Assembly: GCA_034440575.1 (NCBI GenBank)
Contig: JAOTOL010001198.1
Location: 301,735-365,734 of the forward strand
Length of the DNA stretch: 64,000 nucleotides
Direction: 5' to 3'
Source of the DNA: Imbricaverruca yamaguchii
Lineage: Eukaryota > Arthropoda > Thecostraca > Neoverrucidae
The notes beneath the pieces were generated by a model, which was given only the letters and a program-made list of their open reading frames with translations, was not told the DNA's origin and ran no database searches. This document shows positions 12,296 through 24,175 of the stretch, piece by piece. How positions within the stretch are numbered: position 1 is the stretch's first letter; every line of letters starts with the position of its first letter. The position numbers were made by a program, and so were the translations under genes.

Positions 12296-12612
12296 ACGAC
12301 GAGGGGCGGGGCGTGACGTCACGGCGAGGGGCGGGGCGTGACGTGACGGAGAGGGGCGTGACGTGGCGGAGAGGGGCGGGGCGGGGCGTCACGGCGAGGG
12401 GTGGACCGTAACGTCACGGCGAGGGGCGAAGAGGGGCGGGGCGGGGCGTCACGGCGAGGGACGGGGCGTCACGGCGAGGGGCGGGGCGTGACGTGGCGGA
12501 GAGGGGCAGGGCGTCACGGCGAGGGGCGGACCGTGACGTGGCGGAGAGGGGCGTGACGTGTTGGAGAGGGGCGGGGCGGGGCGTCACGGCGAGGGGCGGG
12601 GCGTGACGTCAC
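12296..12612. repeat. GC-rich tandem array of GC-box and CRE-like motifs
   Basis: Irregular 20-45 bp units combine gaggggcggggcg with tgacgtcacggc or tgacgtggcggag. The full CRE palindrome TGACGTCA occurs at 12315, inside a variant near 12410, and near 12606. GGGCGGGG boxes occur more than ten times. The units vary in length, unlike the other arrays in the window. Confidence 0.85.
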
Positions 12613-15307
12613 ACGCACGTCGCCCGCACCAGGGACGGAATATCGCGGCCGTCGTCACCTCTGTTGCACGAGCTCTCCGTGGCTGGGGAGGTCAAATGTC
12701 AGGGTCATGCCGCGCGTGGTGCCGCTCCGCGTCACGCACGGCTGACCTCAATATTTGCCCGGCTGCAGTACAGCGCTACTGCGCCAATATCGCACATGCA
12801 CCGCTTTATCGAACGCATATTGCCATGGGCGTGGGGCGGGGACGCTTCCGCCAAGTTGAACAAAATACGCCAATGGCGGTAGGTACATGAAAAAATGACG
12901 AAAAGACCCAATCGTCCCTTTATCGAAAAGTTTCGGCATCGTCAATGCATGCTGCACGTCAAATACGAAACAGTCCGCCAGGAACACCGCCAGTGCATGC
13001 ACTGACCTGACTCATTCCGGTGCTATGCATATCTTATAATAAGCCACTGAGCTATCTGACAATGACCTGCTGATTTATCTCATAGCGAGTCACTGACACG
13101 GGCGTTGATTTCTGAAAATTATTGGGGTGGATGGGGGTAGGGGTGGCGGAACCAATATTACGGCGGCACTTGCCACCTCAAAAGCAAACAAAACAGCAGC
13201 CCTGGTCGCCGAGTTATCTTAAAATGAGTCGCTGGCCTCCGCGTGAGCGTGCACAAATGTTGCCCAAAGCAACAAACATCCACAGGCGCTGCGATTATTC
13301 GATGCGTACGCGCGCAGCTGATCCGATTAAAATCGAACTTTTAATGGCATTAGCAGCGGCACTGTTGTTGGCGCCAGATCCGGGCAGGCGAGAGATGAAC
13401 TACCAGGTGGCGTCGGCGCCGATTCCCAATGGTATACCGTTGTGAGTGGACCGTTGGTTGACTCATCGCTGCATGGGCGCAAAATGACCTTAGTAGTCCA
13501 CGCGCCCTTAAGCCCAAATAATCAATCAATGACTCATCGCTGCATCCCGCCGCTGGCACGCCGCCGAGCAGCAATGTTAGGCCACTATAGAGGTCTCGGA
13601 TAGTGAGACACACTACACATGAGATGTGGGAGGCCCTGCCACATAACATTCCGTGCGTTTTCCTTCACGAGGCGACCGCGTGTATTGGACACCGACGGGA
13701 GTCGCTACGTTCGATGGGCACGTGACCGGGCGACACGGTGACCTCGGGGTCACCGCTCACGTCCCGGTGGGCGTGGTCAGCGACTGGATGGCGTTTCCGC
13801 TGTGCTCGCGCAGGCACCGCTCTGCCCGCTGTCGGCCGATCTTCATCTCGATCATCATTAGGTCGGATCGTGCTTCCTGATAGTCACTGTTGCCAGCTCA
13901 ATTTCCCTCTCCGTTCTTTCCTGTGTTTATTTTCTCCGCCTGTCTGCAATAGTAGCAATGGCCCCAGTAAAGTCGGACGAAATTGTGTTGCACAACATTA
14001 TAAAATTACCAAAATATTCCGTGTTTAATCAAAGCGTTGGAAGGCTTCGAAAGTATGATAATGGAACTATGTCAAAGAAGAGACTGATGCAATTCTAAGG
14101 AGAAGAAGAACTTGAGCCGTGATCGTAACAAGTCATTAAACCAGTCTCTCCTGTCAGATCCTCACACCTCGTCCCGGGGAGAGGCCGATAGAGACCCCCT
14201 CTAATCTCCAAATTAAGCGTCGCATGAAAACGAAATAGGTGTCATCGGAAAGCGCTCGACGAGTAGGGCCAGCCACCACCCCAAAAATGATTTCCCCCGA
14301 AAAGTGTCGTCACTAGGGGCCCTATATACTAACAACGCTACAAGATGGCATCTTTTTTTCATTGTCGGGCTAATGGATATCATAAAAAGTCGATCGGTAT
14401 TGGACCCATTAGATTACACGTGGTTACGCCTATCATGAATTTCAGAACTGGTCTTGGATGGGTGCGGGCGTTTGGCTCTGTAATTGACATCTGAATCCCA
14501 TTATACGACCTCATGATTAATGACTGAAAGTCATCTGCCACACCTCTGTCTCTGCAGAAGTCATGAAAACAGCGAGCAGCAAGCAAACACTGCGTTTACA
14601 TATCGTGCTGAATACATATCAATAAAGCAATATCAACAGGCTAAAAAATTAACGGGATATCGTGCCAGTCGTTCATGTGAAACTGTTCCGTAGTGAGCGG
14701 TGTTACAGCAACACGACCGAGCCCGTTAGCAACACGAGATTCCGGGTCATGCTGAGCACTTGTGTATCATTGAAGGCAGAGGGGCGATGATGGGGGGGGG
14801 GTACCATGATTGGGCGGCCTGGGAGGGAGGGGGTACCATGATTGCAATGAGGTAAGTAAACTACAGTTGAGCTACTGAGAGGATGTAAGGGGAAAACTCC
14901 GTTAAATCGAACACTGAGCTTGTAATTGGATGATATATCCGTACCCTGGAGTAATATTCGAGCCTCACAACCTCTTTCTAGCATCCAGGCAAACAGCATT
15001 ATACACAAAAGAGTGCAATCGCTCGCATCTTGAAATATCTACATGAACCTCGACATATATATAGGTGCCCTGAATCAAATTCACTGCAAGGATGTAATTA
15101 TTAGCCTCCTCGGCAATATTTGACAACTCGCCAGGTCTACTCTATTAATAATAATTAACTACCCTCCGACTAGATTGCTCTGAGTAGGTTGTTATTAATT
15201 CATAGAACCTGCTCGATCTTAATCGCATAGTGAACGATCTGTCGCAACGGGCACATGCAAAGTACTGAATTAACTATTGAATAATTAAGCATTGGCATTT
15301 TGCCATC
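12613..15307. other. No gene seen
   Basis: Mixed unique sequence. A short duplicated ggggtaccatgattg phrase occurs at 14797 and 14831. Open frames are short and lack recognisable motifs. Confidence 0.55.
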
Positions 15308-15652
15308 CCGGTAGCTCAGTTGGTTAGAGCGCTGGCCTGCACTGGTCTCCCCTGTACTGGCAACACAGGGTTCGAGTCGCTTCGCGCGCTGGCATTTAGC
15401 CCCCGGCCGGGAGTGTCAGTTGGCAGCTGGCCCGATAAGGCCGGGGACCAGCTACCGGGCGGCCGTGTCGGTGCATTGACGGCACGTGAAACTTTCGGTC
15501 TAAATTCTGCCGTTGAGCTGGAGTTCATGGATCGGGTGGTGGGGCCAGGGTTCACGCAACAAGCTCTGCTTAGCAATAGAACCCTGGTTCCTCAAGCCAC
15601 CCCAGCAACAATTCGGATTAAATTTATATTAAAAAAAACAAAAATGTTGACA
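15308..15652 (+). mobile_element. Probable tRNA-derived SINE (family 2)
   Basis: The head starts cccggtagctcagttggtta, an excellent RNA polymerase III A box. A B-box-like ggttcgagtcg follows about 50 bases later. A GC-rich non-tRNA body and an A-rich tail ending near 15652 (aaaaaaaacaaaaatg) come after that. It does not fold into an acceptable tRNA acceptor stem, so it is a tRNA-derived repeat rather than a tRNA gene. No target-site duplication is clear. Confidence 0.65.
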
Positions 15653-18600
15653 GTTGGTTCTTTATGCATGAATCTGCTAACTTGCATCATCCCACAAAGC
15701 ACTTAGCTATGTCAGACAAGTAGCTAGCTAGTTACCACATAAATATTAACAACTTAGCTGCTCGGAATATGCCGAAACAAGCCTATCAACACAATTATTG
15801 CATGTGAACAAAAAATGCGCAGTGTTTTATCTTCATAATTGTGGCCACCTGCTTGTTTGTTGCTTTTCTTGAATTGATGGTGGTCAATTTGCATTGGTAG
15901 TTTGATCTTAATTGGGTCTACAGGCTCTGCAACCGAAGATGGTCTCGCGGTGCTGACAACGATTATGTGTCAACGCCTGGTCAAAAAGGAGTTACTGCGC
16001 TGCATATATAACCCCACAGCTTTCTCTTGCGCTTTGAGGTGTTAGTTTCTGTATCGCTTCTGTAGGATTCTGTAAGTTTCTGTATCGTTGTTGGGCATTA
16101 GGATCGCTGTCAGGCATCGAAATACGCTTCCAGATGGACTATGTTCGCATCATCCGCTAGCTCGCTCTCATGTGTCAAGTCTCGTGCGTTATTTCGATAA
16201 ACAGCCCACGCTCACCTGCGAGATACTGTGACGTAAATACGACATGTTGAGCCGTCAGAATCCCTAAGCTTGGCTGGCAGGTACTTGGCAGGTTTTTTGC
16301 TCATGCCTTCAGTCTAGTGCCACTCGTCACCTCTCGCACTGGCGCTCACGACCGCCCCCTGTACTTCTACTTCGGCCGAGGAGGAATCAGCCCTGGGCTT
16401 GGCTCCAGAATCGTCGCTCTGTTGGCGATGGTGATGCCAAATTTTCGAACCTTCTCGGTTCGAACCGTGCTGGCTCGAGGCCAGACTGCCTGCACCTGTC
16501 GTGGATGCGCAGACGATCTCGACTTGCTGTGAGCAGGGCACTGAGCTCAGCAGGTAGCTGGCTGACGTTCGTGTGCAGCAGGTAGCTGGCTGACGTTCGT
16601 GTGCCGTGTGGTGATCGTGACACAATATCTCGCTATATTTGCATAGCAAACTTTTGGATTAACTTTTAGGGCAACGAAACATAAAATTAATGTAACGGTG
16701 CAAAATGTGCATCAGCGTACATTAGTGCAAACAGTGCAACCCATACACACATAGAACAGCGCAACAGGTGTACGTGAATCAATACCAATGTATCTGTATC
16801 ATACGCGACACGAGACCACAATGACAACGTGCCCGCCGCTCCCCCAAGAAACAAAAATATATTTGCATGCCTACCTCCACGATGAGCACAAATGACGCAC
16901 GTAAAACCACGGCGATCTCGCGCCATGCATAGTTCAGATAAAGCTTCCCTTGCTCATATCCTCTAACCCCCTGTATTTTTGCTATTTCTGTGGTGTATCG
17001 TGATTCTATCTGGTGGCGGACGTTCACTATTTTAAAACTTTCTTCCATTTCGTCTATTCTCCGTGACGTTCTTCCCTACCGGATACTTTTGCGATGCACG
17101 TTTCTACTTTTATGCAGTTTAGGACATGCCATGTAAATACTCTTAATGAGGAAACAGCCACGGAATTCTTGCTCCTCGAATGCATCACTTGCCAAGTAGA
17201 ATCAGAAGAGCACATTCCTACTGGCTGTCTCTTCTGACGGGGCCGCCCAATGTAACAGCCGTCGCACTCAGTTGAAACTACTCACCACGCAACTACGGGC
17301 ATTGCCCAGAATCGGCCAACTAAGGGGCAATGTCAAAAGACGCGCGGGATTGAGTTCCTTTGCCCTGGCAGTGGTCGCGGTCACTGGAGCTTCGAAAGTC
17401 ATGCAGTCAGGCATATATCGGTTGGCATATTTCTGTAAATCGAACGACACTGCAGCCAACTAAGGGATGTTCGACGACGAACCACAAAGGTGGTAATGCC
17501 ATCGATTCTCATTTGTTGATGAAAAACAATCAATAGGGTTTGGGGTCAAGAATCCACTTTTGCAATTCTTGGGTCGATCCGGTCAATAATTAAGGAGATG
17601 TGAGTCATCGGTCTTTCGGCGTCACATTTTGCAACATTGCAAACAACAGAGCATATGTCTCAGTTATATTAAGCCATAAACAAGAAGTCGGATATCGCTA
17701 TAATTGGAAAAACAAAGCTTTGGAATAAGCCACGTCGTAATGTTTTGCCTCAGTGCTTAAACCCTTCACCCGGTGACCACTTCCGGACGACTTGATTTGC
17801 CCAAAAATCTCCTATATTTTGTTATTTTTCTCAATGTCAAAATGCTGTTTCAGCAATTGTTTATCACCTAGCTAAAATAATGATATACTTTATTTTCACA
17901 TGCATTATGATAATGAAGTCCGGACTGGCATGGCACTGTGGGTTTGCAATGGCCCACAATATTCCTATTTCGAAGCATCCCAAAAACGTGGTCGACTTCA
18001 TCATTCAATGAAAGCGGCTCGTTGACTCCAGCACAAAACGAGATGCATCTGTATTGTTTGGCACTTCTGTGATCTTTCGTTGAGTGAAAAGGTTATAGAT
18101 CCCATTTATATCTCGTGAACACCCAACCCGCGGCCAAAATGGCGTCACAGTTCCGGGCCTGTTCTGCACATAATTGTATGGGTATTTGAAAAAGAAATGA
18201 CACAAAGCTGCACCTCATAGCATCCCGCACTGTGACTGCTGGGCTATCGACTCACTGTGCCTTGCTATGCTCGAAGACAAAAGAGCCATTTGGTTGGTTA
18301 TTTGAGTTTTATGGCGCATCGACCAGGTTTGGTCGTTTAGCGTCCATAGATAAGAGCCAGTGCTGCACGGTCACTGCATCATTTCTTTATGTTCAGTGCA
18401 AATACATTGCCTTAGCTGTGATATCTTTGCTTTCATTTATCTTTGCTTTGGCGTTTATTGCAGATATTAACAAACACCATAATTCACTGTAGCATACAAC
18501 GGAATATCTGACTTATGAGTTATGACACCAGGGCTTCTGATGGATTATTTGCGTCAGGCGAAACACAGTGCAATACGGACGATATGGTGATTCATTCTTT

Positions 18601-18988
18601 TGATTACCCACTGCATTTCTATTGCAATGCAAAATCATCCATTCAAAAACATCTGATAACTCGTTTTGCATCGCAATTTTCGCTATCAGAAAGGTCCCAT
18701 TAGGCAGAAAGAGCCATTGCAGCCATTTCGTTGTCATTAAGACACGATTATATGGTAGCCTGTCGTCATTCTTATTACTCGCGCTCTACGGAAGCGTTTC
18801 CGTGGACACATTTGTGTCTCGTCTGTAGAATACGTAGTGACGACGAATAGCTTAATGTTGTTTTGTTCACAGTAATGCAACCAACTTTCTGCAGTCTAAA
18901 TCTGACCAGCACATCTCCTCCGCAGACCGCTAATTCCTACGGATTGCTTTGCAGTTCCCCCGATATTGTCATATGTATTTGTGTCGTG
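15653..18988. other. No gene seen; contains one copy of a 0.27-kb dispersed repeat
   Basis: Apart from the repeat at 16270-16545 and a 27-bp two-copy tandem next to it (16548-16605, agcaggtagctggctgacgt plus gtgc), nothing coding was recognised. Confidence 0.5.
16270..16545. repeat. Dispersed repeat, copy 1 (pairs with 20607-20870)
   Basis: Aligned by eye with 20607-20870. Both have cttggcaggttttt, then a gtgccactc-tcacc block about 25 bases later. Further matching blocks are cgaggccagactgcctgc / cgaggccaaacagcctgc and ctgtcgtggatgcgcagac / ctgtcgagggtgtaccgat. They are diverged direct copies about 4.3 kb apart. Confidence 0.7.
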
Positions 18989-19798
18989 CTAGGTTGCATA
19001 CAAATGTGATTCACATGATATACCGTAGTCCTTCTCGTGATGGCAGATGCGTAAGAAGTTGCTCGTAGTTTTGCATTGACTGCTGCAGGTAGCTGATGAG
19101 CGATGCATCTTTCTCATACTCGAATGTACCGTAAGCATGTGTGGGATATGGGAATGACTGGAATGAAGCAAGTATGACAACGTTGCTTTTGCAACAGTCT
19201 AGGATATAATGGAAGCTGGATTGTCCAGACCGGATCCACAGCACAAAGGATGCACTCCACATCTTTGTTGGTTCCATTGGGTTTTGTGCAATAGATGAAC
19301 AGCTTTCGAAGAAATCCCAGACGATCAAAGCCTTGTCGTCTCTGAGTGACATTTTAGTCTCCCTGAAGTACCGGTTCTGAGTCTCAGCAATGTTCCTTCG
19401 CTGCCCGCTTACAGACGGTGTCATGGGCGGAGGGAACAGAACCGAAGTCCAAGACTGGGATGGCCTACATCGTCCTCGAACGTGGCATATAGCTCACTGA
19501 GGTTTTCCAGCGTGAAACGTTTTGCAAGTTCTGCACGCGCTCTTCCTTCCCGTCTAAATCTCGAACAGCTGGCGGGCCTTTTTGATCCAGGCATGTTCTG
19601 CCGATCTCGTCAGATTTGCAGAACAAACGCGCTCCGATTTCTCCGTCCTCAGCACGCTCTTGTCTTTCTAAATGAGGTCAACTCGGTCAGAATACCAAAC
19701 TCCGTCCTGGCCTTTCGGCTGGCTGTCACTAGGCAATGTGAACCACCAAAACAACTCATCATCTTGGCCGTGGAGAACGGCGATAACGTCAAAATCTG
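18989..19798 (-). pseudogene. Decayed gene of an uncharacterised animal transposon family
   Basis: On the minus strand the coding signal passes through at least three frame changes and stops, so this is a dead copy. In order, the blocks are: one around FCKSDEIGR and LSELYATFEDD ending in FCSLRP (about 19650-19430); NRYFRETK...ALIVWDFFES (19400-19300), matching the family's VLADFAENYS-type block; and NFLRICHHEKDYG followed by LYAT (19070-18989), matching its NFxNLCHHEEDFG..FAT block. I know these blocks from unnamed multicopy proteins in arthropod and cnidarian genomes, thought to be transposon-borne. The Asp of WDFFES is kept, but the usual SDG in the later block is lost. Function as a DDE-type nuclease is an inference. 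The 19798-19690 end (DFDVIAVLHG) is less certainly part of it. Confidence 0.65.
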
Positions 19799-20606
19799 AA
19801 GGCTCTGCATGTGATGTCCAAAGTCGTTTGTTTTGTTACGTCTAGATCGCTGATAACCATCCGACTATAGCTTCACCTATAGCTTTAGCGTAGGTGGTAT
19901 GCAAACTGGATGAATTCGTGTCATGTGGAATTGTTGCAGACTGGGTGTTCGGCAAAGCCGGCAAGAAGTCCTAAATATGCATGCATGCAGATTGCTTAAG
20001 ACCATCAGTATTCACAATGCTTTAATGAAGCAATATGATGACCAAGAAGGCTTGTATGACATCTGCAGGTGTCAAAATCCAACAATTAGTCGATTACCAT
20101 GCACCGGCACGGTAGTAAAGCACCGCACTGCAGTTACCACTGGATTTATTTTCTTTTGTCACTTGATGGCGACAATGATAGTCGTCTAGCTTCTATTCAA
20201 TTAAACTATATATAGTTGTGATCATGAGCAGTGCCCTTCTACATATCACCAATAGCCATAATGAGGACATATGGACGTATGGGTTAAAAAACAGTCCACT
20301 AATCTTTTAGAATAGCACAATTTTTGTTCCGATGGGTGTCCCTTGGCGGTCATTTTGGAACATTGTCTCCACGGTCGTCAGTTGTGGGTTGCACATGGCC
20401 CAATATCCGAATTTGTTTTAAGAAAATTATCGGTTTACACGTGCGCAAATACTGGTGCTTCTATAAACCAAATGCATAATGGTGTAGCGTACTCGCGCCG
20501 CAATAGCCCGTTCTTATATGCTAAGCTCCAGGCTCCACTGTGAAATGCTGGCAAGTCAAGAAAGATGACATGCCGCACCGCCAGAATACCAAATCTTGGC
20601 AGGCGG
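19799..20606. other. No gene seen
   Basis: Unique-looking sequence with only short open frames; no motif recognised. Confidence 0.5.
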
Positions 20607-20870
20607 GCCTTGGCTGGCGGGAGCTTGGCAGGTTTTTGTCCCTCAGCCTGGTGCCACTCATCACCCTTCGAAGTGACAGTTACGACCGTCGCCTGCACAT
20701 CTGTTGCCACCGAAGTGAATCAGCACCGGGCATAACTCCAGTGCGTTTCGTCCGTGATCTTGCAGCGAAATTAGCCGCCTTCTCGGGTGAACGACGATGG
20801 CCCGAGGCCAAACAGCCTGCGGCTGTCGAGGGTGTACCGATGACTTGCAATGATCTGAGTTGGGCAAGTG
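20607..20870. repeat. Dispersed repeat, copy 2 (pairs with 16270-16545)
   Basis: Diverged direct copy of the 16.3-kb element; see that entry for shared blocks. Neither copy has a clear terminal structure, A-rich tail or target-site duplication. Confidence 0.7.
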
Positions 20871-21515
20871 CCCGGGTGGAGCTCGTGTGTTGTTACCATG
20901 CGGAACACTTCCCGGACTTGGCGAAGAGAGAGTTACCTGGTGTACTTTGTGGCTAAGAATTCCTTCTTAAAAGTGTTCGCCTGTCAAGAGCCATTTAAGT
21001 ATGTCTGACCTAAGCTACAGGCGGCTATATTGTGCCAGGCTATATTGTCGGGTTAAATGTTTCACGTAATAAGGTTGCATGTCGCTTCCACGTCGCACTT
21101 CGATCCTGCATGTGGTGATGTGCGCTCGCACAAACGATCATCGTGCATATTATACAAACATAAGACTAAAGACTGCTGTGAAAGTTTCCGTGCAAGGTAG
21201 TTGGTGGCCAAACCATGGACATATTTATATCAAAATGAAAAGGAACATATAGACTATGAACAATTAATGCTTGGCGGATAACACAAATTACCATGATGCC
21301 GTTGTGCATTTTCGTGTAAGTAAAATACGTATCGCTAATAATCACGAGGCTGGACGTGTCATGAGGATTTCTGGCATGTCCGGGTCCAGAAATATTGACT
21401 AAGGCCCGCGGAAAAAGTGGCGGCCATCTTTATAAGTGACAGCCGCGGCCAACAGGAGGAGTTGGGCCGAAGTCCACCAGGGGTCCAGAAGCCCCGAGCG
21501 AAGCCGGTGTCTATC

Positions 21516-21690
21516 TGACCAAGATGCCCCGCGGAAATGTTTACCTAACCAAGGTGGCTCGTGATAGTGTCCATCTGGTCAATGTGACCCGTGATGGTGT
21601 CCATCTGATCAATGGGACCCGTGGTGGTGTGCTTATGATTAATATTGTTTATGGTGGTATTCACGTGATCATTGCAATCTTCGGAGGGAT
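21516..21690. repeat. Degenerate 30-bp tandem repeat, about five copies
   Basis: The units follow gtgtccatctggtcaatgtg plus acccgtgatg and degrade to the right. Because 30 is divisible by 3, a plus-strand frame from 21524 stays open with a ten-residue pattern (VHLINGTRGG). There is no other sign of coding. Confidence 0.85.
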
Positions 21691-21883
21691 TAATTTATTT
21701 GTGCATTGCATACAAAACTGAAAGCGCGAATACGCTCACGGAACATTTCACTTCAGCCGTTGACAAAAATATGCATAAAGAGACTGCGTGCCAAAAGAAC
21801 GACAAATGCGAAACATCACGTTTAATTTAACTTATTAGCATTAAGTATCAAACACTTCGAGGAGCCTTAGAACATTGGTCACT

Positions 21884-22175
21884 TGCTGTGTGTTCCACTA
21901 TGCGCTTGGACCGTTGGCCACTTCCTGTGTACGTCACTATCACACGCACACTTGGACCATTGGCCACTTCTTGTGTACGTCACTACCACATACACGCTTT
22001 GACCGTTGGCCCCTTCCTGTGTGCGTGTCACTACCACGCGCACGCTTGGACCGTTGACCACTTCTTGTGTACGTCACTACCACATACACGCTTCGACCGT
22101 TTGCCCCTTCCTGTGTGCGTGCCACTACCACGCGCACGCTTGGACCGTTGGCCACTTCCTGTGTGTGCCATCCAT
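21884..22175. repeat. 46/48-bp minisatellite in the left arm of the foldback element
   Basis: Six to seven units begin ttggaccgttggccacttcc and end in a cactaccac plus atacacgc or gcgcacgc variant. The 46-bp and 48-bp versions partly alternate. The unit is homologous to a single inverted copy in the right arm (22795-22838), so the array arose by expansion of arm sequence. Confidence 0.9.
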
Positions 22176-22507
22176 GTGTTCATTTGTCCACTGTGATTAG
22201 ATCAGCCGCTGCGAGTGACGCCGCAGCCGACAAAGTATGCGGCAACTTCTGCGCACACGAAGCGTAGTATGTGCCGCTCCTGTGTGCCACATGCCGCTCC
22301 CGTGTGCCCCATGCCGTTCCTGTCCGACCACTGCTGCTGGCCCACGCTGGGCGCAGACGGTGTGCATCTACTGCGACACTTTTGTGCTGGTGGTGCGCTC
22401 CTTTTCCTGACGTAGAGCAGTGGCTAAGTGATAGTCACGGAGAAACGAATAGGCGGTGCATGTCGTGCCACGACCCTTCCGGTCCGTAATTCACGCGCAT
22501 TGGATGA

Positions 22508-22531
22508 GAGAGAAAGAGAGAGAGAGAGAGG

Positions 22532-22587
<56 letters not shown>

Positions 22588-22591
22588 GAGG

Positions 22592-22659
<68 letters not shown>

Positions 22660-22677
22660 GGGAGAGAGGAAGGGAGC

Positions 22678-22713
<36 letters not shown>

Positions 22714-22735
22714 CAGGGAGAGGGAGAGAGAGAGA
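22508..22735. repeat. (GA)n/(GGGA)n microsatellite, about 230 bp
   Basis: Nearly pure purine run of GA with interspersed GGA steps, inside the core of the foldback element. Long Arg-Glu or Ser-Leu open frames here are artefacts. Confidence 0.98.
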
Positions 22736-22995
22736 GCCATGAGTGGAACGTGGTTGGAGATAATTTCGCATTTCGTGTTCGAAGAACGAAGCGCTCTTGC
22801 GGCAGTGAAATACATAGGAAGTGGCCAACAGTCCACGGCCCCTCCAAGTGTTTGATATCCTAATGCTAATAAATGAAATTAACTGTGTTGCTTTGCATTT
22901 GTAGTTTTCTTGGCACGCACTCTCTTTATGCATATTTTTGTCAATTGCTGAAGTGAAATGTTCCGTGAGCTTATTCACGTTTCCGGTTTTGAATA

Positions 22996-23786
22996 CAGTG
23001 TTCCGCTAAAGAGAAATATGGGCGTGCCGTTAGTGAGATAACTTTTCATGCATCGCCATTATACCACCGGTACATTACACGCGGGGAAATGCGTGCTTTG
23101 GCATTGATGCTCGTGACTGTTGCTATTGCACTAGTAAAAACCCAAATGGGCCCGCATCGAAGTTTGTTTGTTCTTCGGTGGCGGAGTTCTTGTCTGTAAG
23201 ACAAGCACATTTATTCAAACCGCCGTACCAGTCCCAACAGTGCCAGACACTGACATTTTCATCACCATTGCAATAATTTCAAGCTGATGCTGTCCACTAC
23301 AAATCGGACCAAGTCGACCCTATCTGGTTCGTAAACCTCGCCGGACTGCCTGTCCTGACATAAAATACGACCTAGTGTGGGTGGAATAAGTCACGTCCCA
23401 GCAGTTGCTATGCATAATATAAGCAACATATGCAATACAAGCTTCCAGATCTTCGCTGCAATGTATACTGCAGCATGTTCCGCCATACCATGTGGCGCCC
23501 CACTTTGTGATAACGGCACATCGCTGCTGGAATTCAACAAAGCGTTGCTTTTACGTATATTGACTTATTCGCTACAATACTATATCGTTGCAAAATACTA
23601 CGGGTAGGGATCTTGTATCGTGGGTGGGGGTGGGGGAGGCGGATAATTCAGGAGGAATAGTCTTCGAATTATGGTATCGGCGATACATAATATTAATGCA
23701 AACGAACTGGAGTTGTTGCTTTTTGGAATCTAGTGCCTTGTATTGTCGATCGAATGTTGCAATCTGCATTTTTCCGTCAATTTACT
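22996..23786. other. No gene seen
   Basis: Unique-looking sequence upstream of the eag 5' region; no motif recognised. Confidence 0.5.
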
Positions 23787-24080
23787 GTTTGACCGAGGGT
23801 AGCGACATTGCCCACTCGCATTCTGACTACTAATAGCGACATTATTACCACCCCTCCTGATATCACGAGCAGCGACATTGATACCACCGCACCTGACCAC
23901 GGGTAGCGACATTATCATCACCACGCCTGACCACGAGTTGCGACATTGCTACCACCGCGCCTAACCATGGGTAGCGGCATTATCACGAGTAACGACATTT
24001 TCACCATCCCGCTCGACCACGAGTAGCGACACTACCGACGCCCCACCTCGTCACGGGTAGCAACATTGCCACTGCACAGT
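23787..24080. repeat. 34-bp minisatellite upstream of eag exon 1
   Basis: Eight to nine copies of a unit like gaccacgggtagcgacattatc plus atcaccacgcct are diverged by up to several positions; the gcgacatt core is the most constant. It ends about 410 bp before the eag start codon. A second short array, three copies of ctcgagacgggagacatca, follows at 24117-24170. Confidence 0.88.
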
Positions 24081-24175
24081 TGAACTCGGGAGACACCACT
24101 TGTAAAATGGTCACAACTCGAGACGGGAGACATCACTCGAGACGGGAGACATCACTCGAGAAATAGTCCGGCGCC

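Larger units (their letters stand above)
21707..22995. mobile_element. Foldback-like element with long inverted arms, one arm tandemly expanded
   Basis: The outer left arm (21707-21865) is an inverted copy of the outer right arm (22838-22995). Matching blocks, read inwards, are gctcacggaacatttcactt, gacaaaaatatgcataaaga, gcgtgccaa, ttattagcatta and tatcaaacactt. The inverted homology continues inside. The right arm has one copy of a segment like ttggccacttcctatgta (22795-22838). The left arm has six to seven tandem copies of the same segment (21884-22175). The core carries unique sequence and a (GA)n tract. No transposase is present. Terminal duplications were not resolved. Confidence 0.8.

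Noticed and set aside
18285..18360. Block ttggttggttatttgagttt reading WLFEFYGASTRFGRL
   Set aside because: It recalls dispersed arthropod repeats, but only one copy is present here and I could not place its ends or family.
22424..22978. Ser-Leu and Arg-Glu rich open frames
   Set aside because: Direct translation of the (GA)n microsatellite.
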